A DNA stretch of 64,000 nucleotides from Streptomyces sp. B93 (GTDB taxonomy: Bacteria > Actinomycetota > Actinomycetes > Streptomycetales > Streptomycetaceae). A model generated the notes under the pieces. It worked only from the letters and a program-made list of their open reading frames with translations. It did not search any database and was not told the DNA's origin. The stretch is taken from NCBI RefSeq assembly GCF_018070565.1, contig NZ_JAGPXL010000039.1, positions 1 through 64,000 on the forward strand, written 5' to 3'. A program made the position numbers and the translations under genes. Below are positions 1 to 8,174 of this stretch, in pieces; the first letter of the stretch is position 1, and each line of letters opens with the position of its first letter.

Positions 1-118
1 CCTCGGCGTTGCGGGGCTGCCGTGTCCAGGGCCCGTGCCGCGGAGGGCGTTCCCCGCCGTATTGCCGGCAACGGCTCGCGGGCGACCCCCACTTGTGGGC
101 CTCGACGCTGTTCGAGGA

Positions 119-268
119 GGACATGGTCAGTGCGCGGTCGTGGGCCGCGGACAGGTGGGCTAGCAGGCTGTAATCCGAGTGCGTCACCCCCGCGCCCCGG
201 CGGAGCTGCCGGTTGAAATGGTCCGCCAGCAGCGCGGAGAAGTCGATGTAGGCCAAACCACTTGTGAT
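119..268 (-). pseudogene. MarR-family regulator remnant
   Basis: On the minus strand the frame entered after a stop near 268 reads a stretch typical of the first helices of MarR regulators: residues AYIDFSALLADHFNRQL, then GVTHSDYSLLAHLSAA and ALTM. The match ends abruptly at about 119, before the recognition helix and wing. There is no ATG or GTG start, only an in-frame TTG at 254-256. It is a fragment of about 45 codons, neither complete nor likely expressed. The family assignment rests on recognising the pattern, not on an alignment. Confidence 0.5.
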
Positions 269-325
269 GGGAAGTCATGCAACTCGTCGCATGTCGTCGC
301 TGAACCCAGGAATGGAGGAGCGCCT

Positions 326-368
326 GGTCCATCCACCGCGTGGATGGACCGGATCCGGAATTCGGATC
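326..368. repeat. Two adjacent perfect hairpins
   Basis: GGTCCATCCAC (326-336) is followed by CGC and its exact reverse complement (340-350), giving an 11-bp stem with a 3-nt loop. Directly after it, GATCCG (352-357), GAATT and CGGATC (363-368) form a second 6-bp stem. They lie in non-coding DNA between two gene remnants, with no T-run. They may be a terminator remnant or the end of a lost mobile element. The rest of 269-496 shows no gene. Confidence 0.6.
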
Positions 369-496
369 GCGCAGAGGATGGCGACCAGATCCCGAACCGC
401 TCATAGTCGTCCCTACCCGCACGCCGCTGTCCGGATCAGCCGCTGGTCTGCGGCCGTCCTCGGCATGCCGTGCGCCCGTCGGTGCCTGTGAAAGGC

Positions 497-670
497 ATGC
501 CCGCTCCCGTACCACCCATCTCCTCCAGCGGTCGAGTATTCGTCCGGGCTGTCGGAGCACCCGTCGGCTCGACTAGGGCGGAGACCACCCGGCCAACGCC
601 GCCCTGCAAGACCCGACGTGAGATCGTCCGATGCCTCAGAGGCTACGCAGCCCTCGAGGTCTTCGACCTG
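497..670 (+). pseudogene. IS110-family transposase C-terminal remnant
   Basis: Three blocks typical of the IS110 transposase C-terminus occur in the right order but in shifted frames: an APVPPISSSGR block at about 503-535, a GGDHPANAAL block at 577-606 with an in-frame TAG just before it, and a KTRREIVRCL block from 608 reaching about 670. The usual 30-40 residues between the last two blocks are missing. Two frame changes, a stop and a deletion mean it is dead. It marks a past insertion directly upstream of pcaL and may explain why that gene has no pca neighbours here. Confidence 0.55.
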
Positions 671-735
671 GTCGGACCGGTTGCCCACACCCCCGCGTTA
701 CAAGGGCGTTCGTGATACGTGAGAGGGTCTGGGGC

Positions 736-2070
736 GTGAGTGAGACACCACCGAACACCCTGCAATACCGCTTTGACGGGCCAGAAGACGCACCTGTTCT
801 GATCCTGGGTCCCTCACTGGGTACCACATGGCACATGTGGGACCGACAGGTGCCCGAACTGGCCGAGCAGTGGCGGGTCTTCCGGTACGACCTGCCGGGA
901 CACGGCGGCGCGCCGGCGTACCCCACGGACGCGGTCGGCGACCTCACCGCCCGGCTGCTCGCCACCCTCGACGCGCTGGGCGTGCAGCGTTTCGGCTACG
1001 CGGGCTGCGCGCTCGGCGGCGCGGTCGGCATGGAACTGGCGCTCAGGCACCCCGAGCGGCTCGCCTCGCTGGTGCTGATCGCGGCCTCGCCGCGGTTCGG
1101 CTCGGCCGACGAGTTCCGCCAGCGCGGGGTGATCGTCCGGACCAACGGGCTCGACCCCATCGCCCGTACCGCGCCCGACCGTTGGTTTACCTCCGGGTTC
1201 GCCGCCGCCCAGCCCGCGATCACCGAGTGGGCGGTGCAGATGGTGCGCACCACCGACCCCGGCTGCTACATCGCCGCCTGCGAGGCGCTGGCCGCCTTCG
1301 ACGTACGGCGGGAGCTGGCCGGGATCGGGGTGCCCACGCTGGTGCTGGTGGGGTCGGAGGACCAGGTCACCGGGCCCGCCGAGGCCCGCACCCTGGTCGC
1401 CGGGATCCCGGACGCCCGGCTCGCCGTCGTGCCCGGCGCCTCGCACCTGGTGCCGGTCGAACAGCCCGCCGCGGTCACGGATCTGCTGGTCCACCACTTC
1501 TCCACGGCCTGGCAGCCCGCGTACGACTCGGCCACCGGCCAGACCGTCCTCCCGGCCGCCCCCGGCCAGCCCGTCTTCGTCCCGCCCCAGCAGCACCCGG
1601 GCACCCCACAGGCCGTGCAGCCCCCGCAGAGCGGGCCCATCGCCGAGATCGCCCCGCCCGCCGAGGCCCAGCCGCAGCCCACCGGACGGCCCGACCCGTA
1701 CGACGCCGGGACCAAGGTGCGCCGCGAGGTGCTCGGCGACGCGCACGTGGACCGGGTGCTCGCGCAGGCCGACGACTTCTCCGGGGACTTCCAGGAGTTG
1801 CTGACCCGCTACACCTGGGGCGAGATCTGGGACCGGCCCGGCCTCGACCGGCGCACCCGCAGCTGCATCGCCCTCACCGCGCTGGTCGCGGGCGGCCACC
1901 TCGACGATCTCGCCGCCCATGTCCGCGCCGCCCTGCGCAACGGCCTCACCCCGGCCGAGATCAAGGAGGTCCTCCTCCAGACAGCCGTCTACTGCGGCGT
2001 ACCGGCGGCGAGCAGCGCGTTCCGGGTGGCACAGCAGGTCGTCCGGGAGGAGACCACGCCGCAGGAGTGA
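736..2070 (+). CDS. pcaL: Fused 3-oxoadipate enol-lactonase / 4-carboxymuconolactone decarboxylase
   Basis: 444 aa. It joins two cytoplasmic steps of the protocatechuate branch of the beta-ketoadipate pathway. Residues ~20-255 are an alpha/beta-hydrolase, ~265-325 a Pro/Gln-rich linker, and ~326-435 a carboxymuconolactone decarboxylase domain (RSCIALTALVAGG, AAHVRAALRNG). The GTG at 736 is chosen because the hydrolase homology begins there and upstream codons are transposase debris. Asp209 (SEDQ) and His237 (GASHL) fit a catalytic triad, but the nucleophile elbow reads G-C-A-L-G, with Ala92 where family members carry Ser. The lactonase half may be inactive while the decarboxylase half looks intact. 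No other pca gene is nearby. Confidence 0.88.
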   Translation: MSETPPNTLQYRFDGPEDAPVLILGPSLGTTWHMWDRQVPELAEQWRVFRYDLPGHGGAPAYPTDAVGDLTARLLATLDALGVQRFGYAGCALGGAVGMELALRHPERLASLVLIAASPRFGSADEFRQRGVIVRTNGLDPIARTAPDRWFTSGFAAAQPAITEWAVQMVRTTDPGCYIAACEALAAFDVRRELAGIGVPTLVLVGSEDQVTGPAEARTLVAGIPDARLAVVPGASHLVPVEQPAAVTDLLVHHFSTAWQPAYDSATGQTVLPAAPGQPVFVPPQQHPGTPQAVQPPQSGPIAEIAPPAEAQPQPTGRPDPYDAGTKVRREVLGDAHVDRVLAQADDFSGDFQELLTRYTWGEIWDRPGLDRRTRSCIALTALVAGGHLDDLAAHVRAALRNGLTPAEIKEVLLQTAVYCGVPAASSAFRVAQQVVREETTPQE

Positions 2071-2110
2071 GCGCCGCGAACCCCACGGCCGCCCGGGGCA
2101 GGATGGAGCC

Positions 2111-2746
2111 ATGAAGCTCACGAAGATGTCGCACGCCTGTGTCCGCCTGGAGAAGGACGGCCGGACGCTCGTCCTCGACCCGGGCATGTTCACCGAGGAG
2201 GACGCCGCGGTGGGCGCGGACGCCGTCCTCGTCACCCACGAGCACCCCGACCACTTCGACGAGGCACGGCTGCGCGCCGCCCTGGAGGCCAACCCGGCCG
2301 CCGAGATCTGGACGCTGAAATCGGTGGCCGAGAAGGTCGCGGCGGCGTTCCCGGGCCGGGTGCACACCGTCGGCCACGGCGACACGTTCACCGCCGCGGG
2401 CTTCGACGTCCAGGTCCACGGCGAGCTGCACGCCGTCATCCACCCCGACATCCCGCGCGTCACCAACGTCGGCTACCTCGTCGACGGCGGCAAGGTCTTC
2501 CACCCCGGCGACGCGCTGACCGTCCCCGACCACCCGGTGGAGACGCTGATGCTGCCGGTGATGGCCCCCTGGAACAAGATCTCCGAGGTCATCGACTACG
2601 TCCGCGAGGTCAGGCCGCGGCGCGCCTACGACATCCACGACGCCCTGCTCACCGACCTCGCCCGCCCGGTCTACGACCGCCAGATCGGCGCCCTCGGCGG
2701 CGCCGACCACCAGCGGCTGGCCCCGGGCGGCACCGCGGAGGTCTGA
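2111..2746 (+). CDS. Metallo-beta-lactamase-fold hydrolase
   Basis: 211 aa, cytoplasmic. The metal site is clear: THEHPDHFD at residues ~40-48 is the HxHxDH motif, with later histidines (HGELHAVIHP, HPGD, DIHDALL). It resembles the UlaG/YtnP-like branch of small single-domain hydrolases. The substrate cannot be read from sequence. The start at 2111 follows a GGATGGAG stretch and begins the beta-strand/metal core directly. It sits 40 bp after pcaL and 53 bp before exonuclease III on the same strand, so the three may be co-transcribed. Confidence 0.85.
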   Translation: MKLTKMSHACVRLEKDGRTLVLDPGMFTEEDAAVGADAVLVTHEHPDHFDEARLRAALEANPAAEIWTLKSVAEKVAAAFPGRVHTVGHGDTFTAAGFDVQVHGELHAVIHPDIPRVTNVGYLVDGGKVFHPGDALTVPDHPVETLMLPVMAPWNKISEVIDYVREVRPRRAYDIHDALLTDLARPVYDRQIGALGGADHQRLAPGGTAEV

Positions 2747-2799
2747 CGGCCAGCCCCGGCGGGGCGGCGTTGTCGGACCCGCCGGGTAGGTTGTGGGAC

Positions 2800-3579
2800 A
2801 TGCGCATCGCGACCTGGAACGTGAACTCGATCACCGCCCGCCTGCCGAGGCTCCTGGCCTGGCTGGAGAGCAGCGGCACCGACGTGCTCTGCCTCCAGGA
2901 GGCCAAGGTCGCCGAGGACCAGTTCCCGACCGAGCAACTGCGCGAAATCGGCTACGAGGCCGCCGTACACGCCACCGGGCGGTGGAACGGCGTCGCGGTG
3001 CTCTCCCGCGTCGGCCTCGCCGACGTCGTCAAGGGCCTGCCCGGCGACCCCGGCTACGACGGCTCGGTGGAGCCCCGCGCCATCTCCGCCACCTGCGGAC
3101 CGGTCCGCGTCTGGTCGGTGTACGTGCCCAACGGCCGCGAGGTGGAGCACCCGCACTACGCCTACAAGCTCCAGTGGTTCGAGGCCCTGAAGGCTGCGGT
3201 CGCCGGTGACGCGGGCGGCAGCCGCCCCTTCGCCGTCCTGGGTGACTACAACGTGGCCCCGACCGACGACGACGTCTTCGACCCGGCCGCCTTCGAGGGC
3301 AGCACCCATGTCACCCCCGCCGAGCGCGCCGCGCTGGCCGCCCTGCGCGAGACCGGCCTCAGCGACGTCGTTCCGCGCCCCCTGAAGTACGACCACCCGT
3401 TCACGTACTGGGACTACCGCCAGCTCTGCTTCCCCAAGAACCGCGGCATGCGCATCGACCTGGTCTACGGCAACAAGGCGTTCGGCGAGGCCGTCAAGGA
3501 CGCCTACGTCGACCGCGAGGAGCGCAAGGGCAAGGGCGCCTCGGACCACGCGCCGGTGGTGGTGGACCTGGAGGTGTAG
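2800..3579 (+). CDS. xthA: Exodeoxyribonuclease III / AP endonuclease
   Basis: 259 aa, the normal family length. Magnesium-dependent 3'-5' exonuclease and AP endonuclease of base excision repair. Endonuclease/exonuclease/phosphatase family motifs run in order: TWNVNSI at the N-terminus, CLQEAK (metal-binding Glu), YVPNGR, GDYNVAP (catalytic Asp and Asn), RIDLVYG and SDHAPV (catalytic His) at the end. The ATG at 2800 is preferred over a TTG at 2770 because it begins exactly with the conserved MRIATWNV strand. It converges with the following minus-strand gene, with only 13 bp between the stops. Confidence 0.93.
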   Translation: MRIATWNVNSITARLPRLLAWLESSGTDVLCLQEAKVAEDQFPTEQLREIGYEAAVHATGRWNGVAVLSRVGLADVVKGLPGDPGYDGSVEPRAISATCGPVRVWSVYVPNGREVEHPHYAYKLQWFEALKAAVAGDAGGSRPFAVLGDYNVAPTDDDVFDPAAFEGSTHVTPAERAALAALRETGLSDVVPRPLKYDHPFTYWDYRQLCFPKNRGMRIDLVYGNKAFGEAVKDAYVDREERKGKGASDHAPVVVDLEV

Positions 3580-3592
3580 AGCCGGGCCCGCC

Positions 3593-5386
3593 TCACAGGA
3601 GCGTCAGGTCCACCGACTCGGCCAGCGCCGCGAGACCCGCGTCGCCCGGATGCAGATGGTCGCCGCTGTCGTACTCCGGGAGCATCCGGCCCGGCTGCGC
3701 CGGGTCGCGCAACGCCGCGTCGAAGTCGAGCACCCCGTCGAACACCGAGCTGGCCCGGATCCAGTCGTTCAGCGCGGTCCGCTCGGCCTCCACCGCCGCC
3801 GTGCACCCGGCGAGACCGCCGCACGGCACCAGCGTCGCCACCGGCACCCGCAGCCCCCACGCGTGTGCCCGGTCGGCGATCTGGCGGAGCCCGGCCGCGA
3901 CCTCGTCCGCCGAGGAGCCCGACAGCAGATCGTTGATGCCCTCGAACACCACCGCCGTACGCACCGACGTCTGCGCCAGCACATCCCGGTCGAGGCGGTT
4001 CAGCGCGCTCACGCCGCCCGTCTCCTTGGACACGCCGTCGCCGGGGTAGCGGTCGCCGAGGACCCGGTTCGCGGAGACGCCCTGGTTGAGCACGCCGTAG
4101 TGCGGGACGGTGCTCTGGGCGCGCAGCCGGTCGGCCAGGACGTCGGGCCAGCGCCGGTTGCCGCCCACGGTGGACCGGTCACCGTCGGTGATCGAGTCGC
4201 CCAGCGTCACCACCGTCCCCGGCCCGCCGCCCACGTCGACCCCGGTGAGCAGCGGCCAGTTGGTGATCGTCGACGGGTACCCGGCCGCCGAGCCGTCCGC
4301 CGTGTGGTCGCCCGGCTCGCTGACGTACGACGTCTGCACCGCGAGCCGGTGCGTCGGCGCCGCCGTCACCGTGCCGGGCAGATGGAAGCTGACCAGCAGA
4401 TCGGCGTCCGCGGGCACCTGGAAGGCGAGCGGATCGCTGTACGTCTGCGCCCCGGCCGGGACCGTGGCACCCGGGGAGCCCGCGAAGGTCACCGGCACCG
4501 GCGTCCCGCGCGCCGCCGCGCCGCTGTCCCGTACCGCCACGCTCGCGGCGCCGATCCGCACCGGCGCCGCCGCGAAGGTGTTGTCGAACCGCAGCCGCAC
4601 CCGCGGCCCGCCCGCCGAGGTGTGCACCACCAGCCGCAGCGTGCGGTCGGTCCACGGGCCCACGGCCTGGTACCCCGAGGTCGCCGCCGCCCAGCTCCCC
4701 GTCCAGCCCGCGGTGGCCGCGCGCACCGCCAGCGAGAACACATGCAGTCCGGGCGCGTGCGGCAGCCGCACCGAGAGCACCTGGCGGTCCGGCGCGACCG
4801 GGATCGTCACCACGTACAGCCGGGCCTTCTCGGCGCGCTGCCCCCCGGGCGTGTTGATGTGCGGCAGCGCGACCGCCTTGGTCGCGAGCGGCCCCGTGCG
4901 CCAGTCGGGAGCGGTCAGCCGGTACGAGGACAGGGAGCCGTCCGCGTACGAGACCGTGCCCGAGCCGCTGACGTCGGCGCCGTCCGTGCCCGCGACCAGG
5001 AAGGCGAGCGCGTCCCCCGAGGCGCCGCCGAGCCAGGCGCTCTGCCCGGCGGCGCGTACGTTGTCGGGTCGGCCCGCGCCGCTGTCCGGCCAGGTCAGCC
5101 GCGCGCCCCGCACGGTGATCGTGCCGCCCGGCGTCCAGCCCGCGGCGGTGAGGTCCTGGGCGGACAGGGAGGACCCGAGGCCGTCGAAGTCGGCCTGCTC
5201 GGGGCTGCTGTCGTCGCTGACGGCGGTGTTGTCGTAGAGCCGCTCCAGCGGCACCGGCCCGAGCGCCGACTCGGCGGTCGCGCCGGTGCCGCCGCCCGGC
5301 ACCAGGGCCATGAACAGGGCGAGGACGAGGATGAGGCCCCCGAGACCGCGCGGGGTTCCGGGGACTCCGAGACGCCGGTGCAGCAA
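3593..5386 (-). CDS. Secreted SGNH/GDSL-family hydrolase
   Basis: 597 aa. A Sec signal peptide covers about residues 1-38 (basic start, then a LILVLALFMALV core). A beta-rich region of about 300 residues follows, then the SGNH catalytic domain. Its blocks are TLGDSITDG (Ser), NQGVSANRV (Gly), FEGINDLL (Asn) and SGDHLHPGDAG (Asp-His). It probably de-esterifies an extracellular polysaccharide or lipid; the substrate is unknown. The TTG start at 5386 is supported by GGGAG about 7 nt upstream and by the signal peptide beginning there. The long N-terminal part is larger than in plain GDSL esterases and may bind the substrate. Confidence 0.88.
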   Translation of the reverse strand: MLHRRLGVPGTPRGLGGLILVLALFMALVPGGGTGATAESALGPVPLERLYDNTAVSDDSSPEQADFDGLGSSLSAQDLTAAGWTPGGTITVRGARLTWPDSGAGRPDNVRAAGQSAWLGGASGDALAFLVAGTDGADVSGSGTVSYADGSLSSYRLTAPDWRTGPLATKAVALPHINTPGGQRAEKARLYVVTIPVAPDRQVLSVRLPHAPGLHVFSLAVRAATAGWTGSWAAATSGYQAVGPWTDRTLRLVVHTSAGGPRVRLRFDNTFAAAPVRIGAASVAVRDSGAAARGTPVPVTFAGSPGATVPAGAQTYSDPLAFQVPADADLLVSFHLPGTVTAAPTHRLAVQTSYVSEPGDHTADGSAAGYPSTITNWPLLTGVDVGGGPGTVVTLGDSITDGDRSTVGGNRRWPDVLADRLRAQSTVPHYGVLNQGVSANRVLGDRYPGDGVSKETGGVSALNRLDRDVLAQTSVRTAVVFEGINDLLSGSSADEVAAGLRQIADRAHAWGLRVPVATLVPCGGLAGCTAAVEAERTALNDWIRASSVFDGVLDFDAALRDPAQPGRMLPEYDSGDHLHPGDAGLAALAESVDLTLL

Positions 5387-5575
5387 ACCGATACTCCCGA
5401 GTCCTGTGAGTGCTGGGGGACGAGTGACCTGACGGCCGGGGATGAGTCACCGCGAAGCTAGGGAGGTGATCGGCGCAGGTCAACGAGCCATGCGTGAACG
5501 GGCCGGGAAACCCCCCGCACGCTGCGGTCCGCGCGCCTGTGGTGCGCACGCCGGTGCGAATGCCAGGCTGTCCGT

Positions 5576-6007
5576 ATGAACATCCCTTTCCTGGGCGGCC
5601 GACGGAAGAAACGGGCCGCCGCGCTCCTGACGGCGGGCGGTGGCACGCCCGACCCCGAGGGGATCGCCGAGCTGCTGTCCGAATGCGAGTTGCTGCGGTC
5701 GCAGGCGTCCCGGGTGGGCGTCCGGCTCGACGACTCGGTGGCCTCGCTGGAGGCGCTCGACCAGCTGCTGCCGCGCTGGCGCGACGACGAGGAGATCCTG
5801 CCCTGGCTCGGCAACGACGCCGGGCTCTATCTCGGCACGGTGATCGTGCGTACGGTGCCGGGTGCCACCTGGGACATCTGGACGACCGGGCCCGTCGTCC
5901 GACTGGCCTCCGGGCGGGAGTTCGACGTGGTGACCGTCGGGCACGAGTGGGCCGCCAACGGGGTGCCCGAGCTGTCGCAGCTGTACGCGGAGATCGCGGA
6001 GGCCTGA
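5576..6007 (+). CDS. Conserved hypothetical protein, DUF6278-like
   Basis: 143 aa with no signal peptide or membrane segment. A basic N-terminus (GGRRKKRAA) is followed by an alpha-helical half and a beta-rich half with GLYLGTVIV, WDIWTTGPVVRL and FDVVTVGHEWAANG. I recognise it as a family common in Streptomyces (DUF6278, from memory) with no known role. It is divergent from the secreted SGNH hydrolase and lies 146 bp upstream of the ABC ATPase gene on the same strand. Confidence 0.8.
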   Translation: MNIPFLGGRRKKRAAALLTAGGGTPDPEGIAELLSECELLRSQASRVGVRLDDSVASLEALDQLLPRWRDDEEILPWLGNDAGLYLGTVIVRTVPGATWDIWTTGPVVRLASGREFDVVTVGHEWAANGVPELSQLYAEIAEA

Positions 6008-6028
6008 GACCGTCGAGCGGGGGATGGG

Positions 6029-6050
6029 GTAAATACGGCGTAAATACGGC
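6029..6050 (+). promoter_or_regulatory. Exact 11-bp tandem repeat upstream of the ABC ATPase
   Basis: GTAAATACGGC occurs twice head to tail (6029-6039 and 6040-6050). The unit is about one helical turn and conspicuously A/T-rich for this genome. It lies 104 bp before the ATPase start and directly after the preceding stop. This is the layout of a two-subunit activator or repressor site on one DNA face. A -10-like TTAGTT follows at about 6098. The binding protein is unknown. Confidence 0.45.
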
Positions 6051-6153
6051 TTATGCCCGGAAGGTGCGTGTCGCGCATCGGCGCCTGTCGCGTCTGGTTA
6101 GTTTGCGGCGACCGCGACCCACGCGAGACAGCTGAAAGTGAGTAGGGCTGAGC

Positions 6154-6897
<744 letters not shown>

Positions 6898-6930
6898 GGC
6901 CCCGGCCCTTGAGACGGGGTTCTCGAAAGC

Positions 6931-6980
6931 TGAGACCGGTGAAGCGCCGGGGCAACCGGGGAGGAGGGGTGCCCAAGGCC
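6931..6980 (+). promoter_or_regulatory. Possible SAM-box-like leader fragment
   Basis: Downstream of the ABC ATPase, TGAAGC (6940-6945), GGCAACC (6951-6957) and GGGTGCCCAA (6967-6976) occur in the order and near-spacing of the SAM-I/SAM-IV riboswitch core. I cannot trace convincing P1 and P2 helices, and no same-strand gene follows. If real, it is a remnant cut from its gene by the element at 7009. The segment is purine-rich, so chance similarity is quite possible. Confidence 0.2.
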
Positions 6981-7008
6981 TCGACTACGATGTGTCGTTC
7001 ACCCCCTA

Positions 7009-7111
7009 GGGCCTGTCCGGCGGATCAGGTCGCAGGAAATCGGCGGTGGGGTGCAAGCGCAGATGGGCGTGGCAAGCCCGGCGTCTGCGGCATGATCCGC
7101 CGGACAGGCCC
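7009..7111. mobile_element. 103-bp MITE-like palindromic element
   Basis: The perfect 19-bp terminal inverted repeats are GGGCCTGTCCGGCGGATCA (7009-7027) and its reverse complement (7093-7111). With two mismatches the arms extend inward to about 27 bp. The 50-bp centre has no reading frame of note. A CTAG is at the left junction, and no clear target duplication is visible. Size and structure fit a non-autonomous element. I believe similar palindromes are dispersed in Streptomyces genomes, but could not check this. The remaining DNA to 7244 shows nothing recognisable. Confidence 0.6.
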
Positions 7112-7244
7112 CAGAGCCAGGCCCGGCCGGGCGCGGCCGCCGATCACTGCTCGCGCGGTGGAACCGACATCCACGGGGTGTCGGCCCGTCGCGGAGGAGA
7201 AGGTCAGCCGCGCGCCGGACGGGTTGGCCGGGGTCCGGCGCCCC

Positions 7245-8000
7245 TCACTGGGCGCGGTGGGAGTTCTTGGGGGCGGGCGCGGGCAGGGGGGTCTGCGCCG
7301 TGCGGGTCACGTCGGCGACCAGCTCCACCACGTCCGGGCCGTACGCCTGCGAGTTGACGACCTTCAGCAGCAGGACGAACGAGTTGCCGCCGTGCTTGCG
7401 GGCCAGCCGCTCGTGATGACGGGCGAGATAGCGGGTCGCGGCCTGGTTGGTGATCGCGCGCTGGCCGCAGAACAGGAACACCGGCCGGGTCTCCCGGCGG
7501 TCACCGGCCGTCAGCCGGGCCAGCAGCACGTACTCCGTGATCCCCGGCTCCATGCGGTAGCGCTCGGTGCCGATCTGGAAGGCGCCCCGGTCCGGGCCCG
7601 GTTCGGGATCGACGTTGACGCGTATGCCCGGCAGCATCGCCGCCATGTGGGCGACCATACGGCGGTTGGAGCCCGGCCCGCCGACACAGAACTCGGTGCG
7701 TTCGCCGAAGCCTTGAGGGTTCGCGTCCTGGGTGACCACCTGGACGTGGGCGCCGCAGTCCTTGATGAGCGCGGAGAGTTCCAGCAGCGCGAACACGTCG
7801 AAGCGGTGCACCGCCGGTTCCGCGGTGGCCGGGTCACGGTTGACGACGAGCAGCGACTCCGAGTTCTCCGGCAGCCCGAAGAAGGCCTGTTTGCGGCGGA
7901 GCTTCCGCTTGTACAGATAGGTGCGGGCGAGCCAGCCCAGCGCGGCACTGATGCCCGCCGCGACCACGCCGAGGACGATGTTGCGCACGTCGTCATTCAT
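7245..8000 (-). CDS. Membrane-anchored protein of unknown function
   Basis: 251 aa. One N-terminal transmembrane helix (~8-28, IVLGVVAAGISAALGWLA) is followed by a basic KRKLRRK stretch, so most of the protein should be cytoplasmic. The body alternates strands and helices (SLLVVNRDP, HVQVVTQDAN, EFCVGGPGSNRRM, PVFLFCGQRAITNQAA), suggesting a Rossmann-like nucleotide- or ligand-binding fold with a glycine-rich GGPGSNR loop. The tail is Pro-rich. The ATG at 8000 is the first start giving the membrane helix. It is divergent from ggt. I do not recognise the family. Confidence 0.75.
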   Translation of the reverse strand: MNDDVRNIVLGVVAAGISAALGWLARTYLYKRKLRRKQAFFGLPENSESLLVVNRDPATAEPAVHRFDVFALLELSALIKDCGAHVQVVTQDANPQGFGERTEFCVGGPGSNRRMVAHMAAMLPGIRVNVDPEPGPDRGAFQIGTERYRMEPGITEYVLLARLTAGDRRETRPVFLFCGQRAITNQAATRYLARHHERLARKHGGNSFVLLLKVVNSQAYGPDVVELVADVTRTAQTPLPAPAPKNSHRAQ

Positions 8001-8174
8001 GGCCGGGGATGGTAGCGGGTCGAGACAAACCGTTGTTCGACGCGGGGGCGGCCGGGGGGCGGGGGATCGGGGGTCCGGGTGGCCGGAGTTGAGGGGCGGG
8101 GGCGGGGTGCGGTCCTGACGCGGGTGTGGTCGCCGGTCTACGCTGCGCGCACTGGCCCCTGACTGGAGGTGCGG

